Part shown: positions 24,970-32,475 of the stretch, piece by piece | How positions within the stretch are numbered: the first letter of the stretch is position 1 | Layout: every line of letters begins with the position of its first letter | Assembly (NCBI GenBank): GCA_016185145.1 | Contig: JACPOB010000032.1 | Span: forward strand, 1 to 32,475 | Source of the DNA: Rhodospirillales bacterium | Lineage (GTDB): Bacteria; Pseudomonadota; Alphaproteobacteria; Reyranellales; Reyranellaceae | Direction of reading: 5' to 3' | DNA length: 32,475 nucleotides | Translations under genes and position numbers: made by a program | Notes under the pieces: model-generated | The model's input: the letters and a program-made list of their open reading frames with translations, nothing else | What the model was told of the DNA's origin: nothing | Databases searched by the model: none

Positions 24970-26985
24970 CTACGGAAGCTGCGCCGTCGCGGCAACGGAT
25001 TTCGACTGCCTGAATTCGTAGACGAGCACGCCGGCCAGGATCAGCAGGCCGAGCGCCCGGGCCGCAACCATGCCGCCCACCCAGTCGTCGACGATGTCGG
25101 GAAAGGTGAGCGAAATGCCGGCGATCACGCAGGCGATGCGCTGCGGCATGCCCAACGGTCGCCACAAATGGCCCTGGGCCGCGATCGCCAGAGCCAGGAT
25201 GCCGCCGGCCGCGCCCAACGTCACCCACGGCACCCAGGCCCAGCTCATGCCCTTGGGCACTTCCAGCAGCAGGCCCGTGCCGATCGGATCGAGCACGAAG
25301 ATGAAGGGCACCAGGAAGGCCGGCAGGGCGTATTTCCAACTCTGCAGCGTGGTGACGTAGGGATCGGCACGGGTCAGCGTCGCGGCGGCGAACGGCGACA
25401 GCGCCGTGGGCGGCGACACTTCCGAGAGCACCGCATAGTAGAAGATGAACATATGCGCCGCGTAGTCCGGCACGCCGAGCTTGATCAGGGCGGGAGCCGC
25501 GATCACCGCGCACATGATGTAGGACGCCGTCACCGGCACGGCGAGGCCGACCACCCAGACGATCAGCGCCGTGTAGAGCGCCGTCCAGAACATCGAGCCG
25601 CCGGCCAGGTCGATGACGATCGAGGAGAACTTCAGCGCCAGGCCGGTCTTGGTGATGATGCCGACGATGATGCCGGCACAGGCGCAGGTCGCGGCCACGC
25701 CCAGCGCCTGGATCGAGCCGTCGGCCAGGGCGCGGAACAGGCGGCGCGGCCACAGGGCGGTGTCGGCGCGTATGTAGCTCACCAGGATGGCGAGCAGGAT
25801 CGACCAGAACACCGCATAGGTCGCCGAATAGCCCCAGACCATCAGCACGACGACGGAGATCAGCGACGAGAAGTGGAAGCCGTAGCGCGTGATGAGCTGG
25901 CGCATGCCGATGTCGACCTTCGGATCGACGGCGCGCAAATGATACTTACGCGAATCGATCTCGGTCATGACCAGCAGGCCGAAGTAGTAGAGGCACGTCG
26001 GCACGATCGCCATGCGCACGATGTCGAGGTACGACATCTTGAGGTACTCGGCGATCAGGAAGGCCGCCGCGCCCAGCACCGGCGGCGACAGGATGGCGCC
26101 GAGGCCGCCCGCCGCCAGCAGGCCGCCCGCGGCCGACTTGCCGTAGCCCGCCTCCCGCATGATCGGCCAGGCGACGGTGCCGATGGTGACGGTGGTCGCC
26201 ACGCCCGAGCCCGACGGCCCGCCCAGCAGGAACGACGACAGCACGACGGCGCGGCCCGCCGCGTTGGGCTGCCCCCTCATGGCGAGCAGGGAGAAGTCGA
26301 TGAAGAAGCGCCCGGCGCCCGAGGCCTGCAGGATGGCGCCGAAGATGGTGAACAAAATGATCAGCGTCGCCGACACGTCGATCGCCGAGCCGAAGATGCC
26401 GTTCAGCGTCATGTAGAGCTCGGCGATCAGGTCGACGATCGGATAGCCCTTGTGCGTCCACGGCGCCGGCAGGTAGTTGCCCCACAGGCCATAGGCGAAG
26501 AACACCATCGACAGCACCGGCATGATCCATCCGGTGGCGCGGCGCGTCGCCTCCAGCACCAACAGGATCAGCACGGCGCCGACGGCGACGTCCATGCCGG
26601 TCGGCGAGACATAGCGGTCGAGGAAGTCGTCGGAGGCTTCCAGGCTCGTCCAGGTGCCGCCGGTCATCATGTACCAGATGACGCCGAGCGACAGGCCGGC
26701 GGCGACGATGTCCCACGGCGCCACGCGGTTGCGCCAGCTCTTCACCATGGGGAAGAGCAGGAAGACCAGGGACAGGGCGAAGGCGACGTGTATCTCGCGC
26801 AAAGACTGCTGGTCGACGGTGCTCGCCGCGGCATAGAGATGGAACAGCGTCATGGCCACGGCGATCGACATGAGGATGGTGCCCCACCATCCGGAGAAGC
26901 GGTGGACGCCGCCCTCCTCCTGCTCGACCAGTTCCTCGATCTTGCGATGCTCCTCGTCACTCAGGAGCCCGTTCTGCACCGTCAT
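24970..26985 (-). CDS. TRAP transporter fused permease (TAXI type, DctQ-DctM fusion)
   Basis: Inner-membrane sodium-driven permease of about 671 residues in which small and large TRAP subunits are fused. The N-terminus is a charged cytoplasmic helix (SDEEHRKIEELVEQEE), then four segments of the small-subunit part, then the large DctM-like domain. That domain contains LIILFTIFGAILQASGAGRFF, VVLSSFLLGGPSGSGVATTVTIG and the symmetric later repeat GIIVGIITKTGLALKFSSI. The ATG at 26985 was chosen; the open frame extends far upstream but only across the antisense of neighbouring genes. It lies 65 bases after the TAXI binding-protein gene, its natural partner. Confidence 0.93.
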   Translation of the reverse strand: MTVQNGLLSDEEHRKIEELVEQEEGGVHRFSGWWGTILMSIAVAMTLFHLYAAASTVDQQSLREIHVAFALSLVFLLFPMVKSWRNRVAPWDIVAAGLSLGVIWYMMTGGTWTSLEASDDFLDRYVSPTGMDVAVGAVLILLVLEATRRATGWIMPVLSMVFFAYGLWGNYLPAPWTHKGYPIVDLIAELYMTLNGIFGSAIDVSATLIILFTIFGAILQASGAGRFFIDFSLLAMRGQPNAAGRAVVLSSFLLGGPSGSGVATTVTIGTVAWPIMREAGYGKSAAGGLLAAGGLGAILSPPVLGAAAFLIAEYLKMSYLDIVRMAIVPTCLYYFGLLVMTEIDSRKYHLRAVDPKVDIGMRQLITRYGFHFSSLISVVVLMVWGYSATYAVFWSILLAILVSYIRADTALWPRRLFRALADGSIQALGVAATCACAGIIVGIITKTGLALKFSSIVIDLAGGSMFWTALYTALIVWVVGLAVPVTASYIMCAVIAAPALIKLGVPDYAAHMFIFYYAVLSEVSPPTALSPFAAATLTRADPYVTTLQSWKYALPAFLVPFIFVLDPIGTGLLLEVPKGMSWAWVPWVTLGAAGGILALAIAAQGHLWRPLGMPQRIACVIAGISLTFPDIVDDWVGGMVAARALGLLILAGVLVYEFRQSKSVAATAQLP

Positions 26986-27008
26986 CCGCTCACATCCCGA
27001 AAGGCAAA

Positions 27009-27032
27009 GGGGCTCCCCCAAGGGGGAGCCCC
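27009..27032 (-). terminator. Intercistronic hairpin between TRAP binding protein and permease genes
   Basis: GGGGCTCCCCC (27009-27019) and GGGGGAGCCCC (27022-27032) pair perfectly with an AA loop. On the minus strand the downstream TTTGCCTTT gives a short, broken U-run. It lies between the binding-protein stop (27051) and the permease start (26985), a common arrangement that lowers permease expression or protects the upstream mRNA. Confidence 0.6.
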
Positions 27033-27050
27033 CAACGCGTACCCTGGTCG

Positions 27051-28028
27051 TTACGACAGCTTGATGCCCTTCTCGGCGAAGAACTTCAGCGCGCCCGGAT
27101 GGAAGGGCACCGACGAGTTGGCCTCCTTCTGGTTCTCCGGCGTCATGTCGACAGCGGCCTTGTGGGTGGCCACCAGGTCGGCGTGGTTGTCCCACAGCGT
27201 CTTCAGGATGGTGTAGGCCTGGTCGTCCTTCATCGAGGCCGGCACCACCAGGATGTTCCAGATGGCGATCACGGGCACCGCGGCATCCTGGTTGGGATAG
27301 GTCTTGGCGTTGATCTGGCTCTTGGCGAAGACCGGGCCGTACTTCTTGTTGAGGTCCGGCACCAGGTCGGCGTTGGGGATCAGCTTGATCTTGATCCCCT
27401 GTGTCACCGCGAGGTCGGTGATCGCCGCGACCGGCGGGCCGCCGTTGAAGAAGTAGCCGTCGAGCTTGCCGTCCTTCATCGCATTGGTGCTCTCGGCCGG
27501 CGCCAGGCGCTCGCGCTTGATGTCGCTCACCTTCAGGCCAAGCTCGTCGAGGATGCGCAGCGCCATCACCTCCGAGCCGCTGACCGGCGAAGCGGTCGAG
27601 ATGCGCTTGCCCTTGATGTCGGAGAGCTTGTTGATACCGGTGCCGTCCATGGTCACGAAGTGCACCAGGTTGGGATAGATGACGCAGAGCGTGCGCGAGT
27701 CGACCGGCTTGTCCTTGAACTTGTCGAGGCCCTTGATGGCATCGTAGGCGGTGTCGCACTGCGTCAGCGCCATCTGCGCCTTGCCGTCGCGGATCATGTG
27801 CATGTTGGCGACCGAACCCGCGGTCGCCTCGGCGGTCACCGCCCAACCCGAGACCTTCTTGCTCAGGATGTTGGCCATCGCGCCGCCCAACGGATAGTAG
27901 ACGGCGCCTGTCGTGCCGGTCGCGATCGAGAACTGGGCCTGCGCCGAGGCCGTACCGGACCAGGCCCCGCCCAGGCCCAGCGCACCCGCCGCGCTGCCGG
28001 CGGCGATGAATTGGCGTCGATTAATCAA
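27051..28028 (-). CDS. TAXI-family TRAP transporter solute-binding protein
   Basis: Periplasmic binding protein of 325 residues. The N-terminus has a Tat-like NRRQFIAAG motif and ends its signal near ASAQAQ. It is followed by the TAXI hallmark FSIATGTTGAVYYPLGGAMANIL, then MHMIRDGKAQMALTQCDTAYDAI and KGKRISTASPVSGSEV. The start is set at TTG 28028 because GGAGG (28039-28035) precedes it by 6 bases. The GTG at 28040 would begin inside that ribosome site. It is the first gene of the minus-strand transport unit and is divergent from an amidohydrolase gene. Ligands of TAXI proteins are often dicarboxylates or amino acids; not resolvable here. Confidence 0.92.
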   Translation of the reverse strand: MINRRQFIAAGSAAGALGLGGAWSGTASAQAQFSIATGTTGAVYYPLGGAMANILSKKVSGWAVTAEATAGSVANMHMIRDGKAQMALTQCDTAYDAIKGLDKFKDKPVDSRTLCVIYPNLVHFVTMDGTGINKLSDIKGKRISTASPVSGSEVMALRILDELGLKVSDIKRERLAPAESTNAMKDGKLDGYFFNGGPPVAAITDLAVTQGIKIKLIPNADLVPDLNKKYGPVFAKSQINAKTYPNQDAAVPVIAIWNILVVPASMKDDQAYTILKTLWDNHADLVATHKAAVDMTPENQKEANSSVPFHPGALKFFAEKGIKLS

Positions 28029-28104
28029 AGCTTCCTCCACTAAGCTACTACGCTCAAGCTCCCCTTAAGGGGGCGGAACAAACCACTTCCCCGCGGAGGA
28101 AACA

Positions 28105-29373
28105 ATGCGCCTTTTGATCGAAGGGGCGATGGTGTGGGACGGCAGCGGCGCCCGGCCTTTTGCCGGCAAGGTGCTTATTGATGGCGAGCGAATCGCGGCC
28201 GTCGCTCCGCAAGCCGAAAATGTTTCATCCGACGGCGCCGAATGCCTGGATGCGGCCGGCAAATTCCTCATGCCGGGCATGGTCGAGGGCCATGCCCATC
28301 TCTCCTTCGTCGACACGCCGCGCGGCACGTGGCTCGGCGAGCTGCCGCCGGAGGACCATGCGCTGCTCACCATGGACGCCGCACGCAGGCTGCTCGCCGC
28401 GGGCTTCACCAGCGCCTGCTCGGCGGCGGCGGCCAAGATTCGCCTCGACGTGGCGGTGCGCGACGCCATCAACCAGGGCGTCATCGATGGCCCGCGCCTG
28501 CTGGCGGCCAGCCCCGAGCTCACCGTCACCGGCGGCCTGGGCGACGGCCGCCGCCTGCACCTGCATCAGGACAGTTTCGGCGTTGCCGTCGACGGGCCCG
28601 ACGAGGTGCGGCGCATGGCGCGGCTCTGCCTGCGCGAGGGCGTCGACGTGATCAAGCTCAACATCTCGGGCGAGCTCGGCACCGAGTCCGCTCCCGCGGT
28701 CGCGGCGATGATGACCGACGCCGAAGTGGCGGCCGGCGTCGAGGCCGCCCATACCGCGGGCCGGCGCGTGGCCGCCCATGCGCGCGCTTCGGATTCGGTG
28801 AAGCGTGCGCTGCGTCACGGTGTCGACGTGATCTATCACTGCGACTACGCCGACGAGGAGGCGCTCGACCTCCTGGAAGCAGCCAAGGACCGCATTTTCA
28901 CCGGCCCCGCCATCGGCCTCACGGTCTCGCGACTGGAGGGCCTGCGCGGCGACAACACGGCGGAAGGCCGACGCTGGCTCGAGCGGATGACGCCGCAGTT
29001 CGAGGCGACCTGCCGCGTCCATCACGAAATGCGCCGCCGCGGCATCCGCGTCGTGGTCGGCGGCGACTATGGCTTCGCCGCCAATCCGCAGGGCACCAAT
29101 GCACGCGACCTCGAGCATTTCGTGACGCATTTCGGCTTCAGCCCGAGCGAGGCGCTGCAGGCGGCCACCCGCACCGGCGGAGAGATCATGAGGCGCGGCC
29201 ACGAGCTCGGCCTGGTCAGGCAGGGCTATCTCGCCGACCTGCTGCTGGTCGACGGCGACCCGCTGAAGGACGTGCGCGTGCTGCAGGACAAGAAGCGCCT
29301 CGCCCTGATCATGAAGGGGGGCGTGCGCTACGCGCCCTGTGAAGGCGCGCCGCACGTCAGGCGGCTGCACTAG
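28105..29373 (+). CDS. Metal-dependent amidohydrolase (imidazolonepropionase-like)
   Basis: Amidohydrolase-superfamily enzyme of 422 residues, cytoplasmic, likely hydrolysing an amide or lactam bond. The N- and C-terminal strands make the composite domain. The barrel has HxH at H63/H65, the probable carboxylated lysine in VDVIKLNISGE (K184), later metal histidines H225 and H245, and D321 in VVGGDYGFAANP. The closing segment is GYLADLLLVDGDPLKDV. GGAGGAAACA precedes the ATG. It is divergent from the TAXI gene, which suggests that transporter and enzyme handle one compound; this is inference. Its stop TAG overlaps the stop of the next gene in the shared tetramer CTAG. Confidence 0.92.
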   Translation: MRLLIEGAMVWDGSGARPFAGKVLIDGERIAAVAPQAENVSSDGAECLDAAGKFLMPGMVEGHAHLSFVDTPRGTWLGELPPEDHALLTMDAARRLLAAGFTSACSAAAAKIRLDVAVRDAINQGVIDGPRLLAASPELTVTGGLGDGRRLHLHQDSFGVAVDGPDEVRRMARLCLREGVDVIKLNISGELGTESAPAVAAMMTDAEVAAGVEAAHTAGRRVAAHARASDSVKRALRHGVDVIYHCDYADEEALDLLEAAKDRIFTGPAIGLTVSRLEGLRGDNTAEGRRWLERMTPQFEATCRVHHEMRRRGIRVVVGGDYGFAANPQGTNARDLEHFVTHFGFSPSEALQAATRTGGEIMRRGHELGLVRQGYLADLLLVDGDPLKDVRVLQDKKRLALIMKGGVRYAPCEGAPHVRRLH

Positions 29374-30278
29374 GCGCGGGGTCGCCGCAAGGTAATGACG
29401 ACGACCTCGCCGCGTGTATTGAAGCGCATCGGCAGGTCCGACACGCCGACACCGCGGCTGGTGTATCCGACCATCCGGCCCTGTCGCCACAGGCCGCTCG
29501 CGGCGTGGCGGCAGCGCTTGAGATGGGTGACCAGCGGCCGGCCGCCCGGCAGGCAGATCTGGCCGCCGTGCGTGTGGCCGCAGAGATAGAGCGCGTAGCC
29601 CGCCTCATCGGCGTCATCGGCGACCTCCGCGGAATGCACCAGAGCGATGCGGAAACCGCCGTCGTGGTCGCCAAGTGCCGCCAGCGCCGCCTCGGTATAG
29701 AAGCTGTGGACGTCGTCCAGTCCGGTGACGCACAGGCTGTCGCCGCCGTGCCGTACCACGATCGACCGGTTCACCAGCACGTCGAAGCCCGTGCGCTCGA
29801 GTACGCCGACCATCGCCGCCGGATCGTGGTTGCCGAGCACGGCCAAACGCGGTCCGCGCACGCGAACGCCCGCCAGCGCCTCCATCAGCAGCCCGGCCGA
29901 ATGCTCGATCGATGTGCGGGGATGGCCATGCACGTCGCCGGTCACCGCGAGCATGTCGACCTCGATGCCATCCAGCAGCGCCCGCGCCGCCGGCGCCAGT
30001 TCCGGGAAGTGATCGAGATGGGTGTCGCTCAGCTGCAGGATGCGATAGCCGTCGAACGACGATGGCAGACCCGGCAGCTCGACTTCGAGCTCGACCTTCC
30101 TGAGGTCGAGCGCGTTGCGTCGGCCGCGCGCATGAAGCGGCGTGAGCCGTAGCGTCACATCGAGCACGGTGACCATCAGCCTGAAAGCGCGGCCCCGCCA
30201 ACGGCCGTACCGGCCGGCGCGGCTGACCAGGTACCGGCCGTCCTCGATGGCGCGTCGCCGTATGGCCCAATCCCGCAT
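29370..30278 (-). CDS. Metallophosphoesterase (YaeI/YkuE-like)
   Basis: Calcineurin-like phosphoesterase of 302 residues. All blocks are present: DTH at 85-87, GDVHGH at 114-119, GNHD at 149-152, H215 and GHTHGGQ at 234-240. An amphipathic to hydrophobic stretch near 31-50 could hold the protein to the membrane, as in YaeI/YkuE and the LpxG-type lipid A pathway enzymes. No lipid A genes are near. Start ATG 30278. It ends convergently with the amidohydrolase gene with a 4-base overlap. Substrate unknown; phosphodiesterase or phospholipid-type activity is plausible. Confidence 0.9.
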   Translation of the reverse strand: MRDWAIRRRAIEDGRYLVSRAGRYGRWRGRAFRLMVTVLDVTLRLTPLHARGRRNALDLRKVELEVELPGLPSSFDGYRILQLSDTHLDHFPELAPAARALLDGIEVDMLAVTGDVHGHPRTSIEHSAGLLMEALAGVRVRGPRLAVLGNHDPAAMVGVLERTGFDVLVNRSIVVRHGGDSLCVTGLDDVHSFYTEAALAALGDHDGGFRIALVHSAEVADDADEAGYALYLCGHTHGGQICLPGGRPLVTHLKRCRHAASGLWRQGRMVGYTSRGVGVSDLPMRFNTRGEVVVITLRRPRA

Positions 30279-30538
30279 GACGCTGGCAGACCTACCACGC
30301 GACGCAACGGCCTGCCGCGTGACATTGCATCGCCGAGGCGGCCGTTACAGATTTGCCACTTGCTTCGTTGGCTTGCCGATCATGCCGGCTTGCTCCGGCC
30401 CCGTCGCTTCGAGCGCACTTTCGCGGTGCTGGCCGCGCTGGCGCTCGCCTTGGTGGTCGGCGCCACCGCCAGCGGTTCCATTTGAACGAAAAAGGCGGCC
30501 CCCTTTCGGGAGCCGCCCTCTTCGACCAAGACTGATGA
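30279..30538. other. Intergenic stretch without a gene
   Basis: Between the metallophosphoesterase start and the OmpA-like paralogue B. Short open frames here show no ribosome site or family resemblance. It should contain the metallophosphoesterase promoter (read leftward) and it contains the terminator at 30489-30517. Confidence 0.6.
30489..30517 (-). terminator. Rho-independent terminator of OmpA-like paralogue B
   Basis: GGCGGC (30494-30499) pairs with GCCGCC (30512-30517), and CCC (30501-30503) with GGG (30508-30510), with one mismatch between the stems. AAAAA at 30489-30493 is a U-run on the minus strand. It lies about 20 bases beyond the stop at 30539. Confidence 0.75.
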
Positions 30539-31174
30539 TCAGGTGCGCGGCGGCAGCTGGATCCTCGCGTCGGTCAGCAGCTTCTCGAGCACCGGGATGC
30601 CACCGGCATAGTCGCCGGCGTCGCACTTGGCGATCGCCTGTGGGCCCGGGCCCTGGGCGGTCGTGCGGTCATAGTTGCGCCACAGCTGGGCAAGCCGCGC
30701 GCAATAGGCCTGGTCGTTGGTCGGCGGCGCGGTCGCCGCGGTGGCGGTCTGCAGCACGATCTCGACACGACGGTTCTGCGGCTCGCGCACGCCGTCGCCG
30801 GTCTGCACCAGCAGGCCCTGCTCGCCGCGGCCGACGGTGGTGATGGCCGCAGCCGGCACGCCGAGCTTGACGAGGGCGGCCTTCACGGTGTTGGCACGGC
30901 GCAGCGACAGCGCCATGTTGTAGGCTTCAGTGCCGGTCGTGTCGGTGTGGCCCGTCGCGGTGACGCGCGCACCCTGCTTGGCCTTCCAGGCATCGCGCGC
31001 CTGCTCGAGCACGTTCAACGAGGCGTCCGACAGCCGGGTGCTATCCCAGTCGAAGAACACCATGAAGGCCTGCGGCGGCGGTGGAGGCGGCGGCGGCGGT
31101 GGCGGTGGCGGCTCGGACGCGCATGCGCCCAACAGGTACGCAGCCGCGACGAGACCCAACAACTTCTTCAGCAT
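30539..31174 (-). CDS. OmpA-family lipoprotein with a two-cysteine C-terminal module (paralogue B)
   Basis: A 211-residue outer-membrane lipoprotein: lipobox LLGAC with C18, then thirteen prolines (22-34), then the OmpA domain (FFDWDSTRLS at 40-49, GHTDTTGTEAYNMALSLRRA from 75, GDGVREPQNRRVEIV 126-140). It ends with the module bearing C158 and C184, including AIAKCDAGDYAGGIPVLE. The cysteines are 26 residues apart, exactly as in paralogue A at 21270. The leader GTTGAGGGGGAAAATCT before the ATG also resembles that of A. Probably links outer membrane and peptidoglycan; the role of the C-terminal module is not known to me. Confidence 0.9.
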   Translation of the reverse strand: MLKKLLGLVAAAYLLGACASEPPPPPPPPPPPPPQAFMVFFDWDSTRLSDASLNVLEQARDAWKAKQGARVTATGHTDTTGTEAYNMALSLRRANTVKAALVKLGVPAAAITTVGRGEQGLLVQTGDGVREPQNRRVEIVLQTATAATAPPTNDQAYCARLAQLWRNYDRTTAQGPGPQAIAKCDAGDYAGGIPVLEKLLTDARIQLPPRT

Positions 31175-31434
31175 AGATTTTCCCCCTCAACGTGGCGTCG
31201 CGCGCGCGCCGATCACAAACACAGCGGACCGACGCATGCGCGATACCATCTTGCCGACACACGCAACCGCAGGCAATGGAAACGCCACGGCAGACGCCGC
31301 CCTCCGCCAATTGCCTTGGGCATGTCGCCCGGCGGTCACACTGCAAATATCGATCGTTTCGCGAGCGCCTGTTCTTCGCGAGTCGAAGAACGAATAGGCG
31401 ACACGTTCCGTTGGCCGGCAAACAGGAGGCCGTC
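31175..31434. other. Intergenic stretch without a recognised gene
   Basis: It lies between the divergent starts of OmpA-like paralogue B and a possible small gene at 31435. Promoter signals for both are expected here but I cannot point to clear hexamers. No convincing coding region is seen. Confidence 0.5.
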
Positions 31435-31626
31435 ATGGCCAGCGAATCCAACACCGATACCGAACAGTCGTCCGCGCCCGGCACGCTCGAGAAGTTTCAT
31501 CTGGGACTCGCCGACGACGGCATGACCTGCGCCCTGCTCTTTGTCGATGAGCACCATCGCTCGATCGCCAGGAGCACGACGGCGGTCCATGCTCACGCGG
31601 CACGATGCATCGGCGGCAGACGATGA
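31435..31626 (+). CDS. Small protein of unknown function, possibly a decayed gene
   Basis: A 63-residue open frame with a strong AGGAGG (31424-31429) five bases before its ATG. The first 50 or so codons use G or C at the third position as real genes here do, and read SSAPGTLEKFHLGLADDGMTCALLFVDEHHRS. After that the composition turns to an Arg/His/Ala-rich tail, which may mark a frameshift. A protein-like stretch, SVDDQQAAFNVAASTFRRC, follows in another frame at about 31650-31706. I do not recognise a family. Confidence 0.4.
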   Translation: MASESNTDTEQSSAPGTLEKFHLGLADDGMTCALLFVDEHHRSIARSTTAVHAHAARCIGGRR

Positions 31627-31832
31627 CGTCACCGCCGTCACCACTTCAGTCGACGACCAGCAAGCGGCGTTCAACGTCGCCGCGTCGACCTTCCGCCGGT
31701 GCGCGGATGACGCTGCATCGTGGGCTCGCCGGTCGACAATGATGGCCAGGTGATTCCCATCCGCATGAGACCGGACGTGGCCAATGAAATGACGCGCAAC
31801 ATGCTGAAGACGGCTCGGGTCGCCAGCGCCTG
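31627..31832. other. Stretch without an intact gene
   Basis: Protein-like pieces in two plus frames, DDQQAAFNVAASTFRRCADD and then VDNDGQVIPIRMRPDVANEM (about 31732-31791), may be remains of the gene starting at 31435. No ribosome site or complete frame is seen. Confidence 0.35.
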
Positions 31833-32147
31833 TCAGGCCAGCTTCCGGCGCCACTTCAGCAACGGATTGTTCATGGCCGCGCCCAGAAGCTTGGGCATGG
31901 AGATCTCCTCGCGGACCATCCAGGGAAGCGACGCAACCATGAAGTAGCGACATGCCGCCGTCACGACCAGGCCGATGCTGACCAGGACACGAGCGTAGAC
32001 CTGCAGCCACTGCCGGAGCAGGAAGAACACAAAGGCGGCGCGCAACGTGAGGGTCCCGACGATGCGCGGGACCGGCCAGGGAACGAAGGCCCCGACGGCG
32101 AATTCAATCGGATCGGGCGCGAATGGCGCGACGAACACCATCGCCAA
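31833..32147 (-). CDS. Small membrane protein, function unknown
   Basis: An open frame of 104 residues (TTG 32147; an ATG at 32141 would give 102). It has two to three hydrophobic stretches: the N-terminal MVFVAPFAPDPIEFAVGAF, then LTLRAAFVFFLL, then VLVSIGLVVTAACRYFMVA. A basic end (LLKWRRKLA) follows. It lies 76 bases or more downstream of the OmpA-like paralogue C on the same strand, after a terminator. The ribosome site is weak (GGAG about 15 bases before TTG), and the hydrophobic frame continues a few codons upstream, so the start is unsure. No family recognised. Confidence 0.5.
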   Translation of the reverse strand: MAMVFVAPFAPDPIEFAVGAFVPWPVPRIVGTLTLRAAFVFFLLRQWLQVYARVLVSIGLVVTAACRYFMVASLPWMVREEISMPKLLGAAMNNPLLKWRRKLA

Positions 32148-32165
32148 ACCGAAGACGAGGACTCC

Positions 32166-32195
32166 AAAAGGAAACGGCCGGGCAGAGCCCGGCCG
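32166..32195 (-). terminator. Rho-independent terminator of OmpA-like paralogue C
   Basis: CGGCCGGGC (32175-32183) pairs perfectly with GCCCGGCCG (32187-32195) around AGA. On the minus strand TTTCCTTTT follows directly. It lies 27 bases beyond the stop at 32223. Confidence 0.82.
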
Positions 32196-32222
32196 TCGCT
32201 CAAGTCTGAAGTTTCGGATCGC

Positions 32223-32475
32223 TTACTGGATGACGATCTCGACGCGGCGGTTCTGCGGCTCGCGCACGCCGTCGCCGGTCTGGACCAGCAGGCCCTTCTC
32301 GCCCATGCCGATCACCGTGATCGCCTGCGCCGGCACGCCCTCACGCACCAGGGCGTCCTTCACCGCGTTCGCGCGACGCAGCGACAGCGCCATGTTGTAG
32401 GCCTCCGGGCCCGACGTGTCGGTGTGGCCGGTCGCCGTGATGCGGGCGTTGCCCTTGCTCTTGAACGCGGCAGCT
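32223..32475 (-). CDS. OmpA-family protein, C-terminal part (paralogue C, 5' end outside window)
   Basis: The last 83 residues of an OmpA-domain protein: GNARITATGHTDTSGPEAYN, then NAVKDALVREGVPAQAITVI and GDGVREPQNRRVEIVIQ, then a stop. It is closely related to paralogues A (21270) and B (30539) but ends right after the OmpA domain and lacks the two-cysteine module. The N-terminus, presumably a lipobox and proline run, lies beyond the window. Peptidoglycan-binding Asp and Arg of the domain are retained. Confidence 0.9.
   Translation of the reverse strand, partial: AAAFKSKGNARITATGHTDTSGPEAYNMALSLRRANAVKDALVREGVPAQAITVIGMGEKGLLVQTGDGVREPQNRRVEIVIQ

Noticed and set aside
24922..27216. A long plus-strand open frame across the TRAP permease gene
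   Set aside because: The product is an Arg/His/Gln/Asp-rich repeat-like shadow of the hydrophobic permease codons, with no ribosome site or family features.
30353..30535. Small plus-strand open frame after the metallophosphoesterase start
   Set aside because: No ribosome site, runs through a terminator hairpin, and has no plausible product.

Overview
The window is a GC-rich bacterial chromosome segment, most likely from an alphaproteobacterium. Genus is uncertain; the mix of a TAXI-type TRAP transporter, Tat-exported binding proteins, an OHCU-free amidohydrolase family close to those of Bradyrhizobium and Reyranella, and many GGAGGAAAC ribosome binding sites points that way by inference only. 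Long open frames antisense to real genes are common because of the GC content and were not called.

Bases 1-1093 hold the 3' part of a sensor histidine kinase. Bases 1379-19382 are an exopolysaccharide locus of the Wzy-dependent type. It contains manC (GDP-mannose supply), an outer-membrane export lipoprotein (Wza/GumB type), a chain-length regulator fused to a tyrosine autokinase (Wzc/GumC type), two glycosyltransferases, a WcaJ-type initiating phosphoglycosyltransferase, another glycosyltransferase and a Wzy-like polymerase, all on the plus strand. A minus-strand unit follows, with a glycosyltransferase, gmd and fcl, which turn GDP-mannose into GDP-L-fucose. Then come a plus-strand glycosyltransferase, a minus-strand FkbM methyltransferase and a plus-strand galE. 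The likely product is a fucose- and hexose-containing, possibly O-methylated polysaccharide. No Wzx flippase is visible.

Bases 19463-23585 carry small envelope genes: a membrane-anchored helical-repeat protein, three paralogous micro-lipoproteins of 55-62 residues ending in VYTR, a NUDIX hydrolase, an OmpA-like lipoprotein, an amidohydrolase damaged by an internal deletion, and a tRNA-Thr(GGT).

Bases 23586-29373 form a transport and catabolism block: a TAXI solute-binding protein, a fused TRAP permease and an orphan ABC sugar-type binding protein on the minus strand, with a divergent imidazolonepropionase-like amidohydrolase. Bases 29370-32475 hold a metallophosphoesterase, two more OmpA-like lipoproteins (the last cut by the window edge), a small membrane protein and a possibly decayed small gene.

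The least explained items are the micro-lipoprotein family, the OmpA paralogues with an extra two-cysteine C-terminal module, a repeat-built operator-like element before wcaJ that shares words with a second intergenic region of the locus, a hairpin that could hide a ribosome binding site, and clusters of GC-rich hairpins.
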